Notes: generated by a model not told the origin, from the letters alone. Counted from the stretch's first letter, positions 41,277-56,490 are shown. The stretch: 64,000 nucleotides of DNA from Ophthalmolycus amberensis (GCA_024529925.1 JAFEUB010001205.1:806001-870000); one strand, 5' to 3'. Program-made: numbers and translations.

Positions 41277-44200
41277 AATGTTAAACGACCTCGTTTCAAA
41301 AACGCTTCGCAGATTTTGCACCTTACAGTTTGAAATCACCGCTGTGCATCTTTTCAGCAGGAGGTGAATTGACATGTGAGTAAAACATGTTTCTGTATTA
41401 AGACCATTGCAATGAGAACAGAAGGTGCTGGTGGTTGTTCATTTAAAATCAAAAAAATACCCACAACTCTTGTAATTGATTATTGATTCTGGATGAGATC
41501 TCTTTCTTCCCAGAGCCAGCTCTCGCTCCCTCCCAAACAAACACAATTGTTTGCTTTGCACAGAGATACAGGCCTACAGAGCTGTATTGTATTTGCATGT
41601 CCTTGTACAGTAAGCTGACGGCATTTTCTGCGTATGCTCGGACCACTGCAGTTATCTCGAATCCCACTGGCTTGTGTATCTGTATATTAAAGTCTTTGTG
41701 TGAGCGAACATGTGTGTCTCTGAGCGTGCATGCGAGTGAGTGCGAGTGTGTTCATGCAGCACGCTGCTGCATGGAGGAATGGTCAATAATAACGATCCAA
41801 GGCTTTTCCCTGCTCCTCTCTGCTCCACCTACTGCATACTAACACCGCCTGAGACACAGCCTCCGCTGTTCTTGCAAAGCGTTGGTGGGTATGTGTGTTA
41901 ACGTGCTAGATACATGAGCAGGCATTTGTGTCCACACCTAGATGCAGGAAGCCCCTTTCCCACAGGACAAAGAGCCCACTAACACATCTGCTTTTTGTCT
42001 TCAGTAGGAAAGGTGACAATCGGCATTCATTCCCACGACAAATGACTATATAAATGAATAAAATCAACAGGGATTTGGACAATTATTATACTCTATTAAC
42101 GTAGAAAGCCTACATTTGATATGCTCTCCTTAAAGCCAGCAGACTCCAGTCAGAACAGTCCTTTCACCCATCGAACATGCTTCATTCAAACCGCGTGTGT
42201 TGAGGAATTTTATGTATCAATTTAAATGTCGATTGACTGAATCAAAAATCCTAAAGACCTTAACTGAGCCAACACAAAGTGATACAAGGTATCGTCTCCA
42301 TGGTTTTTAACCACGAGTAACCTTTGAACTGCAATGATTATGCCTGTGTCTTGGTGTCCTTGTATTGTATTGTATTTATTTGTTGTTGTATGCATTTGTT
42401 TTTTCTTTCTCTTTTATATGGACTGATGTGTCTGAAATAAAGTTGAATATAAACCGGACAGAAACAAAACAAAATGATCAAAACCGTCTTTGTCTGTTCG
42501 TCCACTGTTCAAACAATCCCCAGCTCTGGTTTGAGAGTTTGAAAGAGAGACTAAATTAGGAACAGACGAAGAAGAAATAACTGCCGTTACATGTTCATTG
42601 TTTACTAACCCTGCGTCAGTGACTTCAAATGAGACACAGCAGGAAAAAAAAACCCAGAAAGACCAGTGCAACAGCTCGGTATACTCGCAATGGAAAAGGA
42701 GTCTTTCGCCTATTTAGAGCGAGTGTTCCCGTGTTTAAAACACGGCATACGCCAGCACATTTGGGTGGGATAAGGGTATTAGTGTATATTTCTGAAACTA
42801 TGGCTTCACTTCATCCCAGGTGGCCTCACTGGACTGTGGGTCGTCTCCTCTTCCCTTCCTCGGGCCCGCCCAGCTGCTTTGGCATCGACTGTGCCACAAA
42901 CACAAGTCCCTTTCTGTGGCTGCGCCACACTCAATAGCTACAATTAATCCCCACATAAGCCACACTGAGCCTGCTAGTGGTCTCTTTGTATATTCAAATG
43001 GGGATCGGCTCAGAAGTTTTTTTTACTGAAACCTCTGAGACATAATGGAAACACGGAGAAAAGGCAGAATCATATCCGTATTACAATACTATTGTATTAC
43101 TCTAGTTTGCACTGGTGTGGACGTGCTGCCACTGGACACTCAGGTTATCCCGTGACAAGGACTTAAGAGAGAAGGATTCCCGATAAGGTCGAACACGACA
43201 CGCGGTGACATTGAGCACTTTGACCGGCGCTCGCCGGGCGACCATCTGCCCCAAAACGGGCTGAGAGAGTTAACTCGGTTGGTCTGAGTCATTTCAATAT
43301 TCTTATAATTGAGACATGAGTGGTGGAAAGATGAGATGGGAGGAGGGAGAGATGAGAGAGAAAGCAGGCAGCAGAGAGAGAGAGAGAACAAAAATAAAGG
43401 ATCAAGAGGGAAAGAGCACCTCTGGGATACAACCACTCTCTGTCATCTGAAATGACTTACAAATTAGCTTACAGCTATGCGCTCCCAGTGAAGGCAAAAA
43501 AAAAAGAAGACAACTTTCATATGCTAATTCAGATCATGGCTAGGCAGAGTAATTATCAAAGGAAAACCTGTCAGCCCTGTCTGTCTGACAGATCTCAACA
43601 GGAACCCGTTAGCTCTGTCTGCTGTCTTCTTTAAATCAAACATACGATGACTAACGAGAGCGTACTCAAACCAAACCTGTATATCTTCGCATCTCTGCAT
43701 GCGGCACAATCCTCGAAGTATAATATTCTCACATTATGCTGTTAAAAACAGGCAAACGTTGGGACACATAGTCCAGATGAGACAAATTATTTTCCCCTGG
43801 GACCTTGAACACCTCAACCTGAGGAGCTCTGAGTCAACGCCGACGGTCTGGACGCCACTTACAGGAAACCCACGGAGTCAGCTAAACAATGCTGATAAAA
43901 AAAATAAAAAAATGTGCTTCCTCATCACTCTGCTGGCAGTGTCCCCGCTGTGCGACTGTCTTGGAGTGTATTAGTGAGAGGAGAGTGGTCCCCTGGAGAC
44001 AGCGTAACCTTGGAACGGTCAAAGGCAAACAGCTTGACAAAAAATAAATAAATAAAGGTAATGCACGCTGCTCATACAGTGCAGTAGCACATTAACAAAG
44101 GAACACCTATCTGTATGTAGAATACTTTATTGACTTGAGGTGATACAGCATCAGTTCAATAGAGAGAGGAGCATCTGCATTCTGATCTATTAATATGATC

Positions 44201-45877
44201 ACAAAGGGAACAAATATAGAAAAATAACAAACTGGCTGATGATGACTGTTGTTTGTTTCGTAACAGTTACAAATGTACCACATGAATTTGTGAAATGCGC
44301 CGTCAAATTGAATTCACCGGCAGTGAGTAATAATCAGTGTATGATGAGCCCGGGAGGATCCCGTGTGGTAATTAGGCCCGCTCAGAGTTATTGGCAGAGT
44401 GACTCCGCTCGGATCGGGCTGGGATAAGCATCTCCATGGAGAGGGGGGATCCCACCAATTTAGAGCCCCTCTAATAAAAACCATTTGTCATTCTTACAGG
44501 AGGCACACTGACAGCTGCTGAGGGTTGGCATGGCAACGCACGGGCCACCATTCGCTTACCAAGCAATATTCCCAGTATACTGTAAATGGTGGAGAGGTAG
44601 AACAACACACACACACACTCACAGGTATACGGTCCAGTCAAATGTGTCAATGCTTACACATGCAATAAATACTGTACATGTATAAAGACATTTTTGATTA
44701 TTATATTATTATAATGTTGATCCTCATAACTCTATGTCTCACCTTAAAAATGTTACCTTGTTTGCAAAAATGCGTTCTGTAGGAATTCTATCAATTATCC
44801 TACTTATTCTTCATTTATATTTGCAATTTACTTCCATGATATTGTCTGTATTCATGTTATTTGACATCTATTGCAGGTCTGTTCTTTCTGGAGAGGGAAT
44901 CCTCTTCTGTTGTTATTCCTGATTGCTCTTGTTTTTTCCTGGAGTTTTTTTAAATGCCATAAATCTTGCTCTCCCTTCCAAAAATAACAGTCTGCAGTAC
45001 ATTTGCAGTACACCCCTACAAGCAAATTCAGGAACACACACACAAACCAAGCGCCTGCCCTAATTTCTCATCACACCTGGACTAGAAACTGGAAGCAGCC
45101 TATCTGGGGTCCGGACCCTATCTGCTCGCTACGGAGTTGAGTCAGAGAAGAAGGTTGAGAATTTGTTCTAATCAGCGGCAGCATCCCTCTGCTCATTAAC
45201 TAGACACACGCTAGCCTGAGGCTAACGGCCTCATATGTCAACCACAGATAAAGATGTCATCTTCTGCTTGACTGAATAAACCGCTATTAAAACTAGATGC
45301 AAATGGTCGCTGAACGATATTTAAATCGGGAGGCAACAGGGAAGCTTAGACCCTGAGGCGCTTGGCCTCGACGTTGCCCCACATTCCTCTGTCGTGTTAA
45401 AAGGAAGAGAGATTTGAGATACTGTCGGTCTCCGGAGTGATGTTCTACGAGACATCCCAGATCACTGCGAAACGATACCAGAAGGAGATGAATAACAATT
45501 CAGTAATGATTCATGGTAGCTCTTATGGAACATCGCTACATGTTCTCTATATTAGACCATTTTACACAAACTGCTTCCTCATCTGTGCTCTTTACGAACG
45601 CCAAAAGCTGCAACCAAACAACATACTACGTGCGTCACTCCTTGGTGAAAGTGCTTTTAAAGATTGTTGGACCCTCATCTTGCTACAGAGACATTTTAAA
45701 CTGGATTATTTTATAGAGATGCAAGTGTTTTAAATCATTTAAGAACTGAATGAACGCGTCTTGACAACACATTCTCCCGCTTGGTCAGTGGTCTTAAGCT
45801 TCAAACTATGACGTTCTATGTCCCCCTCAGTTTTGGACGTGTCAGGGACGGTGTGTCAGTTTGCACTCGTTACACAG

Positions 45878-45985
45878 TGTCTTTTCAAAATGAACTTCCG
45901 TCTCCACAGAAAGTCAGGTTTAGGCAACAAAACCACTCAGGTTTAGGAAAAGAGCGCGTTTGGCATTAACTTGACTGACGTGACA
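45878..45985 (+). repeat. Interspersed repeat, copy A (gtttaggcaacaaaa family)
   Basis: gtcttttcaaaatgaacttc, then gtcaggtttaggcaacaaaa and caggtttaggaaaagag. The same words in the same order and orientation recur at about 54703-54815, so these are two copies of one repeat. The outer boundaries are unknown. Confidence 0.7.
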
Positions 45986-46697
45986 AAATGTTAACATTTA
46001 GTTTTGCACCAAAGTCCTGTTTGTGTTATAGTGTTGGACGACAACTGTTGATCCGTTTAAGGTTTAACATTTAAAGGGCAGACGTATCAGAGTCCTTTTC
46101 AGGTCAGGTCTTGCTTGAGACTAGGTATTGGACGTACCAGGGACACCTGCAATGTCAATCCAATATGAGAGCCACAGTAGACTGTTCTTAAACCAAGGAT
46201 CAAAATCGGTGCAGCAGAACCAGAGATATCATCCTTTTTATTCCACGCTTGGCGGCTGACAGACCGGGTGTGTTATGTTAGTCGCTGCTAATCAGCAGCT
46301 AGCTTTAGGCAGAGATGAGGAGCTACTGGCAAGCTCACTGCTCCACACTCCTACACACACATTTTCAAATTTGTAGTTTTTTGCACCTCAAGTTTCCACT
46401 ATGCAGAAGTCCTCCCCGACACCCGTAAACGTGGATGTGTAATATCGGTTCCGCTTTAAAGTCATTGTCAGCAGCTTCATGTGTGACGGCTCCTGACTGG
46501 AACTCTATCTCATCAAACAGACTCAAACAATGGACGCTGGAAGAATGGGGTTTATTTGTACAGGACTTATTTGACATACTATGACAGGATGTCTCTATTC
46601 TCCACCAGACGGTTTCGAGGCAGCTGTGTGAGCACTTTTGTTTTATTTTTACCAGACAAATGTTTGTCTGCTGAAGTCAAAAATGAGAGAAATCTCC

Positions 46698-46745
46698 ACC
46701 TGCAATAGCTTTCAAACCTGCACCTGCAATAGCTTTCAAACCTGC
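46698..46745. repeat. 24-bp tandem duplication
   Basis: The unit acctgcaatagctttcaaac (plus ctgc) occurs twice in direct tandem, with a partial third copy, immediately before a (GT)n microsatellite. Confidence 0.9.
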
Positions 46746-46768
46746 ACCTGTGTGTGTTTCTGTCAGAA

Positions 46769-46775
46769 GTGTGTG

Positions 46776-46833
<58 letters not shown>
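46769..46833. repeat. (GT)n microsatellite
   Basis: About 65 bp of GT repeat with a single GC interruption near 46781. Confidence 0.97.
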
Positions 46834-46834
<1 letters not shown>

Positions 46835-46996
46835 CTGCATGTGTGCTGTAATTAGCCAGTACTGGAGTCGAGCTATTAAACCCCCGATGGTTGTGTGTTT
46901 ACAATGCTATCATTGGCCTCTCTCTGGCCAACACTAAATGAAGCAGTGTTGAGCCTCAGCTGTATAATCATGAATATTCATCTCTCTGTCTGTGAG

Positions 46997-47002
<6 letters not shown>

Positions 47003-47078
<76 letters not shown>
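47003..47078. repeat. (TG)n microsatellite
   Basis: 76 bp of uninterrupted TG repeat, the longest dinucleotide tract in the window, about 170 bp from another (GT)n. Confidence 0.97.
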
Positions 47079-47081
<3 letters not shown>

Positions 47082-47328
47082 CACTGGCAGGCATTAAGGA
47101 AGCTATTACTATCTACTCAATCACAATCCATCACTTTGTCTGGATGATAAGTCAAGCTGACAACAATTCTTCTTATCGCCAAAACCCAAACAAAACAGCC
47201 TTTGATTTGGGAGCGAAGCCTGTATCCAGTCCTGCAGCTTTTCACTTCAAAAGAGCACCGTGGCAGGTCAGGGTTATCTGAGCGGATCCCCTACAGTCTG
47301 TTCTCAATATTTTAGTTTGATAACACAG

Positions 47329-47360
47329 ACACACACACACACCCACACACACACACACAC
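47329..47360. repeat. (CA)n microsatellite
   Basis: About 30 bp of CA repeat with one CCA interruption. Confidence 0.9.
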
Positions 47361-50300
47361 TTACTGCTTCCCCCTTTCACTCATGCTTGATGAAAGCTCA
47401 TGATTAAATAAAAAAAACAAAAAGAAAACTTGAATACCACCTGGGAAAGACAAGCGTCGACCGCATCCAACAGCGGCACAAGCTCAGAAACAACGAGGGC
47501 TATTTTCAACGCAAAGACATGCGTTTTTTCAAGCAAACGTGGAAACCGCACAGTCTCACTGTGGTTGTTAATTACGTTCCCTGCGCGAGAACGCGGCGAG
47601 CCTTCGAGCCCCTCGCTAAACTGTGATAACCTGAGTGTGAAGGAGTTTCCTCCCATAGCGCCATTCCCATGGGAACTTCATGGCACCACATTCCCGCATT
47701 ATGGAAAGGCCTTAAATACAGTGCTCATTGGTGTTTCATGGTAATTTGTGCTGGCAAGTGGAGCGGGCGATGGCGCTCTGTGAGTAAAGCAGAGGGGGCA
47801 AGAGGAGGATTAGATAATCAAACAGTGTGCCACTTTAAATAATCTCTGGCTCCTCTGGGGGAGGTGAGACTTAAAGCCGGAGCCCTTCTGATTTAATTGT
47901 CTGATTTCCCCGTCATTACGGTTGAGGGCCTCGGTAATTCAGGCTTATTAAATATTCAGCAGCCACGCTGAGGAAGGGGAGGGAACGGAGGGAGAAGGAT
48001 GAAGCCGGAGAGGAGCGAGAGAAAGAGAGTGGGAGGAAGTTGCGGCGAGACGAGGCCTGTGTGCACTGCTTGACGAAGATTCAGACAGAGATGTACTTTG
48101 ATCCACACTGTGAAGAAAGACCCCTGTTTTATTTATTAAGGAAGCCTGAACAGGGGATGTTTTTTTGCAGATAATGACTGGATGTCTTCACAGATTTGGG
48201 CAGATTTTGGGGCAATGTCAAGGCGCTACTGAACCGTAGGATGGCGGCATTTTAACTGTTGCCAGGTTTGTCCCTTTCCTGTAAAGGCTACTTTAATAAA
48301 GAGCAAAAGAGCGAGGAATACCACACCAATGACCTGGTAACCCTCAGACCGGACGGGCTGTTAGCTAGCTGCAACACTGGGAGCATGAGATGAACAATGG
48401 TAAACTTTACAGTTAAAATGTATCAATATCATAGAACTTTAAATAATCACTCTGTTGGATATAATCATGCATTAGCAAATCCTTGTTCATTTCAACATCA
48501 ACCCACTTTATCAGTGATTAAATGTTCCACAAGAAGCAAAAGATGGAGGACATTAGGTCCTTGTTTTAAGAAGATCTAAAGTGGAAGAAACAGCGTGGGT
48601 TAATTTGACATCAACATGTGTAGCCATCATGTTTAGTGAACACCATCTCCCTCTCCTCCCCTTGTTCAAGTGTGGATCAGGATTTATGAATTATTTCGAC
48701 ATGGACATTATCTATATGCAACGTCTGCCCAGTAGACACATTTGTTTGTGAATGTCATTTTATCAGCTTAATGCTGGTAGCAGCAGCTTGACCAGCAGCA
48801 CAGAGACACAGCAACACACATGGTCTACATGCAGTCAATGCTTTGGGTTTTGCTGTGGATCTGTCAGTATGTTCAGTATTTCATCAGCTTCAGGGATCTC
48901 TTGAGTTGTAGCATCACTGCGCTGAACAGAGCTGCAGAATCTCAGCTGAGGTTATGAAAGGCCTCACAGGACACAGTTAAGTAAAACTCAATAACGTAGA
49001 ACATCGCATGTAAGTACATTTTAAATAATAATGCAAGTATCCACTTAACAATTACAAAATAAAATGTGAATATCTTTGAATCTTTATAAGCCAGAATCAA
49101 ACTTATGTCTACAGTTTTGTTTTTTTGTTTTGTTTAACTTTTAGTTTAACTTTTTGTCACTTTCAAGACCTCAATAAACAAAGCAAAACCTAAAAAGCAA
49201 CAAAAAACGTGTTGTTTAAAACTATTTTAGTTGAATTGCACCAAAAAAAAGAAAAGAAGACGACACTCGTGGTTCAATTAAAATGTTTTTGTGTCAAACC
49301 TAAAGGTGAAACCAGACTCCACTTAGCAGACATGATGAGTGGAGCTCTCCGTGGTGCTGAACTATGCTGCGGAGCAACAGACCAACTAAAACAGGAAGCT
49401 GGAACGACCTCAGAAACAAATTCACCAGTGACAATCAGGACTCTGCATGGACAGGATACAGACAGTTCAATTAAACATGAAGTCTCTTTTAAAGACAATT
49501 TCATTCACAATTTGAGAAAAAACCTCATCTCTGCACTGTATTAAACTGACAGTGCTGATCTATTAATGGATCAAACTGTTGTTTTACGTACTAATGGAAC
49601 TAGTCTAAAAACATCCAGACAGGTTAAAACCACTCTGACATGCTGTGGGTATGAAAGTTGACAAATGAAAAGACTGTAAAACCACATTATAGTGATTATG
49701 TAGAAGGAAGTGACGGGACGGAGTGCAGCTCTCTAATGAGTCACCCTGTCTGATCGTGGCCCCGGAGTCGCAGCCTCCATCCACAACATTACAGAAACTA
49801 CATCTTGACGTGACATTTTCTCTTGTATTCAGTCCGTTAAACCCTTTTTAAGTCATACAATTAGAATCATAGTCTGCGAGCGAAATAATTTCACTAACCT
49901 CATATGCAAATCAGCTTGTTTAAAGAGTTTAGTTTGAATCGAGTGACATTAGTATTTTGTGCATTATTTAAAACTATCGTCTAATTTATTAAAACACATA
50001 CAACTATATATATTCTCAAAAATACTTATGATGGAGCTGGTTGAGGTGGAGCTAAGTCGCACAATTGGATAAAGTGCTGGGGAGCCTCACAGTATTGTCA
50101 CTTATTTCGCCTGATGAGACCTTTTCTTAAGACAGTGTGGGCGTGCAGACACCTCTCTCTCACTGTCCTCGTATTTTGGTGCAGGAGAAGTTGCAACTTG
50201 AGCATTCTTATACAAGGAGTTTCATATCCCTGATTTAAATCCCAACATACTGCAGCTTTGCACAACTCCTGCCAGTCCATTCAGCCACTATAAAAAAAAA

Positions 50301-53300
50301 GACACCTGTGTGGGTGTATGTCAGGGGCTTACATCTGTAATAGTGTATCATATCTTAGAAGTTGACTGTATATTTTGCATTAAAAATATTATTTAATACT
50401 AATATAAATCAAGAAATTAATAATTATTGTATTGTCAGATCATTTTATGTATTTAGTGTAATATTTTTTTTTAAATGAGAGAACACAAAACATCACCAAT
50501 ACCACCATTCCCCCTATCCATCCCATATAAACCCAATTTGAAAAAAAGTCATTCAGTTCATAGAGTGACACAGAGAGACGGTGTTACATCCTTTCAAGAG
50601 GCCTTCTGGCTGAATGGTCACACCCCTATGGTGATGTCAGCGATGTACCGATATACTTTAAGGCTGACACATTTTCAGCAAGCTTTTCTAACACTATAGA
50701 ATCAGATGTCCATGTCACTGCTAAGCATGTGCTGTCCACACAGTTCCCCAGTAAGCAGTGCTCAGGATCCAATGGGGAGGTAACGCTCGTGATCTGGGTC
50801 AAAAAGACAAGTCCTGCATTCAAAATGTTTACATATGTTAAAGCCGTGTAGGAAATTGGGGCATTTACAACATTTTGGGGTGCACTTAAAATAAATGAGT
50901 AATTAGTGCGTAGAGTTGTTTTCATGTGAAATGAGCCCAGATTAAAAATCATACACTAATCAACACCGTGTGCCGACATCAGTAAATTAAAAGCATACAA
51001 TTGCTGTTTGAAAGAGAAGTGTGCAATCATCTGTATGTGTATAGAACAGCATGTTTATGTGGGAGAAAGCAGAACACAGTTCTAACTGTTGTGGGTTGTA
51101 TGTAGCTCTTAATAGCCTTCGTATATGTACAGTGCAATCGTTTATAGAAAGTTCTGGAAATAACTGCAGTTCAAATATTTAGCATGCTTCATTTCATCCC
51201 CAAATTGAACCCTGCTAACATTTTGAGCATGGCTCCAGCACCGCATCATTGGTTAGGACTGACAAATGTTGTTCTAGATTTGGGACTTAAAAACTGAACT
51301 TGGTGCATTGAGCTTAGTAACGTTAGTCAACGTTGCCACATAAGAAGGCAACTTTCTTTACCATCTTATTTGCTTGGGGCGCCGTTGGTAACGGCCCAGA
51401 ATTTGGGTTCGTTAGTGTGTTAGACACAGAAAATAAATGAATTGAATGGAAATAAAATGATGGCTTAATCAGCTGGAGGCCAAATAGTCTAACATATTAT
51501 GCTGTTATTATTACTGTTACATTAACAGGAAAGCAGCATATTAATGTAACTGTATGAGGTTTTATATACTGTTGGCTGGTTATATTTACTGTATTACAAC
51601 GCATTGTGTTTTAAATGGTTATTTGCAAAGTAACTATAGCTGACGGATAAAGGGAGTGGAGTAAAAGTATGAAGTAGCAGAACATTTAAATACTCAAGGA
51701 AAGTACAAGTACCTCCGAACTGGAGTTAATTACAACACTTGAGTAAATGTACTTCTTAAACATTCCACCAGTGGTAAATAATGATCAATGCAAGCCCTGT
51801 GACTGACTCACACTCTTAAAATACAATTTGTTTGCTTTCACCAAGCCCTTAAAATAATGATAATAATAATTTAACATTTCCCCTTTCTGGTGACTTCCGT
51901 CCAAAGCTTATAAAATACAGCATATTTCAGACTTAAGCATTTTTCAATGCAAAGCTGGAATATGAACTGAATAATTTATGTTGTGCTTCAAAGTGTAAAT
52001 GTTTTTCTCCTGTAGTTGTCTGTGTAAGTTTATTTCACTATTACCGGTACTCAGAAAAAAGATGCAAAGCGAGAGAGCAAGACAGAGAGGAGAGAGACTC
52101 GAGCATCTCAAAAACAACCGATTATCAAGCTCATTATGTTGTTTGTACAAACTGCTGCCTGGTTTACCTGCTTCAACACGTTTCTGGTTAATGAAGATGA
52201 CAACCTGTAGTTGCAAAACAGCCATTATTTATGAGGATCCTCTGGAAAATCAATTACAGATACATGTCGGAGTAATTATGGTTGCAGATGTAAACTGATA
52301 AACAATTCTTGGCAGACAACGCATAACGAATGTACTTGAAAATTTGCAAATAAAAATGTGTTCTCCGTGAGAGATTGAGGAAGGTTCCTGGCAGGCCTGT
52401 GAGCACACACTCCTCTCTCAGCAGGACTGGCCTTTTGACCAACTTCTGTGGCAACATTTAGATTACAAGGTTGTTTCTCTGAGGCCAACATTCATTTATT
52501 TAGTCCAGCCGGATATTTACGGCTATGCAGATTTAGAGGAATCTGCACTCTCACCTTCAGACACAAAGACCTGGTGAACGTCAGTGTTCTGGTGATTCAG
52601 ACAGGTTTGTAGGTTTGAGCAAGTATAAGATGAAGACAGAATTTTGTTTCTCAATTTGCCCATAATCTAATAATAATAATAATTAAATGAAAAAATGTCA
52701 AGTATTGTAATAAGTAAAAAGTCATAATCAGGGCTTGACAGTAAGGGTTGCCAGTTTCACATTTGACATTTATCTGCATAGTGTTGAGTCCTGTTGATAA
52801 GAGTAAATTGAGGCCAAAGGGCTTCAGGCAACCAGAGTGATATTGTACATGAGCACAACAAATAGGACGACTACATTATGTTAGCTACATTCAAAGAGGA
52901 CGGCCAAAGCTGAACGCGTATCAGCTGACTGACATCAGCGATATGAGACTCCACACCGTTTATCTGCTTTTACATCTCCAGAGGAGAGAATGGAGACACG
53001 CCCCTCGTTTACAAAACCACTGCACCGCCATGTAATCAAATTCTCACGGCGGCCTCCACCTTTTCTGTCATGGCTCAAAATCACAACACAAAAATATCTT
53101 TCCTTCCCTTCATGTCATGGCTTTTCAATTTCATCCCCTCCCCGTCTCTGTCTGTCACCGTCCCCTCTGTCTCCTTGCTTTTCATCTTTTCCCTTTTTTT
53201 CCCCTTGGTGTTTCCCTTCCCTCCTGCTCCCCCTCCCCCCTCGCTCTCTCCCCGCAGAGCATTAGCTTGCAGTGGTCAGGCCGCTTGACAGCTGCTCCAC

Positions 53301-54702
53301 CTGAAGAATATCAATCAATGTTGCTGTGGAGACAGAATCAGGCTCCCCCTCCTTTATTTTCCAGCCCTCTTTTTTCCTTCCGTCGTCTTAGTCTCGCATG
53401 TGGTTGATCGTGGACCGAGCATGAGCCCTCGTTTGTTTGTTTCTCCACAGTTGCGAATGGATCACGGAGCTCACGCAGGGTGCGAATATCTAGATACCAT
53501 TTAAGATCTTGAGCTGATCTATTACATCAGAATACGTTAGGCACCTCTCGCTGCTAATTTATTTGAGGTGTGACTAATTGAGCTGCGGATGCGAACCCCA
53601 CGATGTCTCAGACTATCACTCCAGATGAGCCGGGCAGACAGGCGTGGGATGGAAGTGTCTATCACTGCTAACACATGACAGAGGACTGAGCACTGTACAA
53701 ATCATGCTGCTCAATATAGGACCACAATCAAAGCGCTACTAATTACAATTAACTCCTTTGTTCAGCCATGAAGAAAAGAAAACTCTGTGCCGAAATACTT
53801 TTTTAAATTTCTGTTATATTTTATAAAATATTTAGCATTTGGTTATTAGTAGGAATCCAGTAACAAAAAAACAAAAAAACCTACTATTTTCCAAATCGGT
53901 TGTGATTACATCACCTAGCAACAATTCCTCCTGGATGGCCAAACTGTCAGGAGACCAATCACACTCTTCCCTCTAATTGCTCCAATCTACTTCCCATACG
54001 GCACACACTCCCCACTCTGAGCCTGTCCCCAAACATGGCCCCAACCCTGCTGCTACACATAACACTAAGCAGCGAAATGACTCCCCACAGACCCATCGTC
54101 AGTGGCACCAGTGCCAGGCCCGCCAGCGGAGGGTTAAGTAAATATTGGGCAAAGCAGCTGCTCTCAGAGTGCCGTCGTCTGCCTGTGTTCCTGCCTGGTC
54201 CCAGCCTGGTATAAATCACACACAGCAATTAGTGCCACGCTGTCCCACTGCCCTCGTTAAACAAGCCTGCCCACTGACGGAGCCCATACACATCAGACAC
54301 ATGCCTGCATGGGCGGAGGAAGGAGGGACAGACGGGTGGATGGATGGATACTCAGCAGAAGGATCGGTGTTTTAAAGAATTTTTAAGACCAGCGTTTTAA
54401 CATTAAGCAGTGGGACTCTCTGGTGCTATGATGCAATCACGCCAACAACAAAAGAGTCTCCAGCCAGGCTAGCAGCTCTGACAGCTGCGCTTTTGTCATT
54501 AGTTCAGGGATTTGGTCATAAACCAAAGTAATAAATAAAGTAAAACGTTCTGTGCCAATCAATCTTGTAGATGAAAAAAATACTCAACGTATCCCCTTGC
54601 AACTGTTTGTATGATATGTTATGAAAAGTTACTCCTCGTTTTTTCGTGCGTTTCCCTACAAAAGCCAGCAACACGTGTTGATTCCTGCTCGTGAAATGCA
54701 TT

Positions 54703-54815
54703 CAGTCTTTTCAAAATAAACTTCTGTCTTTATGTGAAACAACTCAGTTAGGTTTAGGCAACAAAAATACTTAGTTAGGTTTAGGAAAAGATTGTCGTTT
54801 GGGTTAAAATAACCT
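54703..54815 (+). repeat. Interspersed repeat, copy B (gtttaggcaacaaaa family)
   Basis: gtcttttcaaaataaacttc, then ggtttaggcaacaaaaatac and ggtttaggaaaagattgtc, continuing gtttgggttaaaataacc. This is the same family as copy A at 45878-45985. It probably extends toward 54960. Confidence 0.7.
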
Positions 54816-56490
54816 TGGAAGTGCCGTAAGTATGTTACGCAAGTAAATCAACGTTGACGTCTCTTTCCACACGGGGAACAAACAGCAGTCTCCTGGCTGA
54901 AACATCACTGGTTGTTGGACCCAACCACCTCCACTCCCGCCCGCACTGTGCCGGCTTCAGCGGTCTCATTAAAGACTTCCTCTTTCATGATTACATGGAT
55001 AACATACGACGTAATTGAGTATATTCCGTAGGTACAGCTATGAATGCAGGATGAAGCCAGCCTGAAATACTTCAATGAGTACAGGTAAGTACAAATTTGT
55101 GACGTGCTGGTGGTACTACTTGGAATATCAGGGGATCATAAAAGTCAATAAGATACGTAGTCTAAGTACCATGGACATTTTTACCAAATTACATGACAAA
55201 TTATCAAGTAGTTTTATTTAAAAAACCAGTGCTGGGGGTGCTAGATTGAAAGTCAGAAAGGTAACTTAAGTCATTGGGATTCATCCTCTGAAGAACACAA
55301 ACTACCAACAGCTGTTTAGCTCTTTCAGTCTGGACCACAGTGGTTGATTGGCGCAACAATAGACTGGCCTTCCTTAGAATCATAGCGGCTAGAAATCTAT
55401 TATGTATTTTCACCGTCTGAGATTCCAAACCTAATGTAGCACGTCTAAAGAACTGCAACCTTAAATAAGTGGCGTTATGACAAATCCCGATCACTGGAAA
55501 CACTCAAAATGAAACTTGACCGAATCAGGAAGTGTCTTCTGAGACAACAGGAACACGCAGCGAGGGAGCCAAAGAGAGGGACAAAGACACGCTTGGGCAG
55601 GTGCAGCAGCTGTGACACTAAATGGATGAGGACGTTCAATGATACTGTCTGTTTTTACCTTAAATGTAACCGACTTGTGACAGTTTGAGAACACACTGAC
55701 AGATGATGTCCTGCTGAGGTTCGTCAGATAGCAATGTGTTATTCTTGGGAGCAGATATTTTGTTAATTTGGAAGACTTGTTGGAAAGAGGGATGTGGAGA
55801 CTAAATGGAGGCTGCATAGCTAAAGACTATTCCACACACACTAAATAAATATACGTGTATAAGAGTTGCTAGACTTCTATCTTTCAGTGAAACACAGACA
55901 CACGTCCTGCCTTGCAGGAAAGTAAAGCAGTCCAGGCTGGTGGATTCTTTACTCTGATGGGCATCAGCTGGGCAAAGTGTGATCCCAAACAAGCAACTCA
56001 ATTGACTTGTTTCAAGGTACGAAAAGCCACATCATTAAGGTATACGTTTCCTCTGAGCTGTGTTAACATTTAATAAATAAATTGTCTCATGTAAGTAATC
56101 AACTGGGGAATGTCCATAGTGATATATTTTCGTTATATTTCTTACCCTATCCACTTAGGGGGTGGGGTGTCTGCCCTTAAGAGCAAGTCCTCCCTGCTAG
56201 TCTTATTTAGCGTATATGAATAAAACAGCATGAACCAATGATGGTCTAATTTATGATGCATGCTCTGAAAAGTGATAATCAGTGATCACTGAGCTGATTT
56301 TTTAGAATCCATCAACTGTGATCTAAAATAGCCAATTAAACCTTCAATATAATTTAGCCGACAACAGCTCGTGAAAGGACTAAAATAGCGTCTGGTGAGA
56401 GGAGAAATAGCCATCAGCACCCCTATTACCATATTGCTCTAAATTACCACCATCACCAGGGGAACATTTAACATGCCACCACCCAGTGGA

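Noticed and set aside
46638..47281. Cys-Val-rich plus-strand ORFs of 99-128 codons
   Set aside because: Translation of (GT)n tracts; no conserved flanks.
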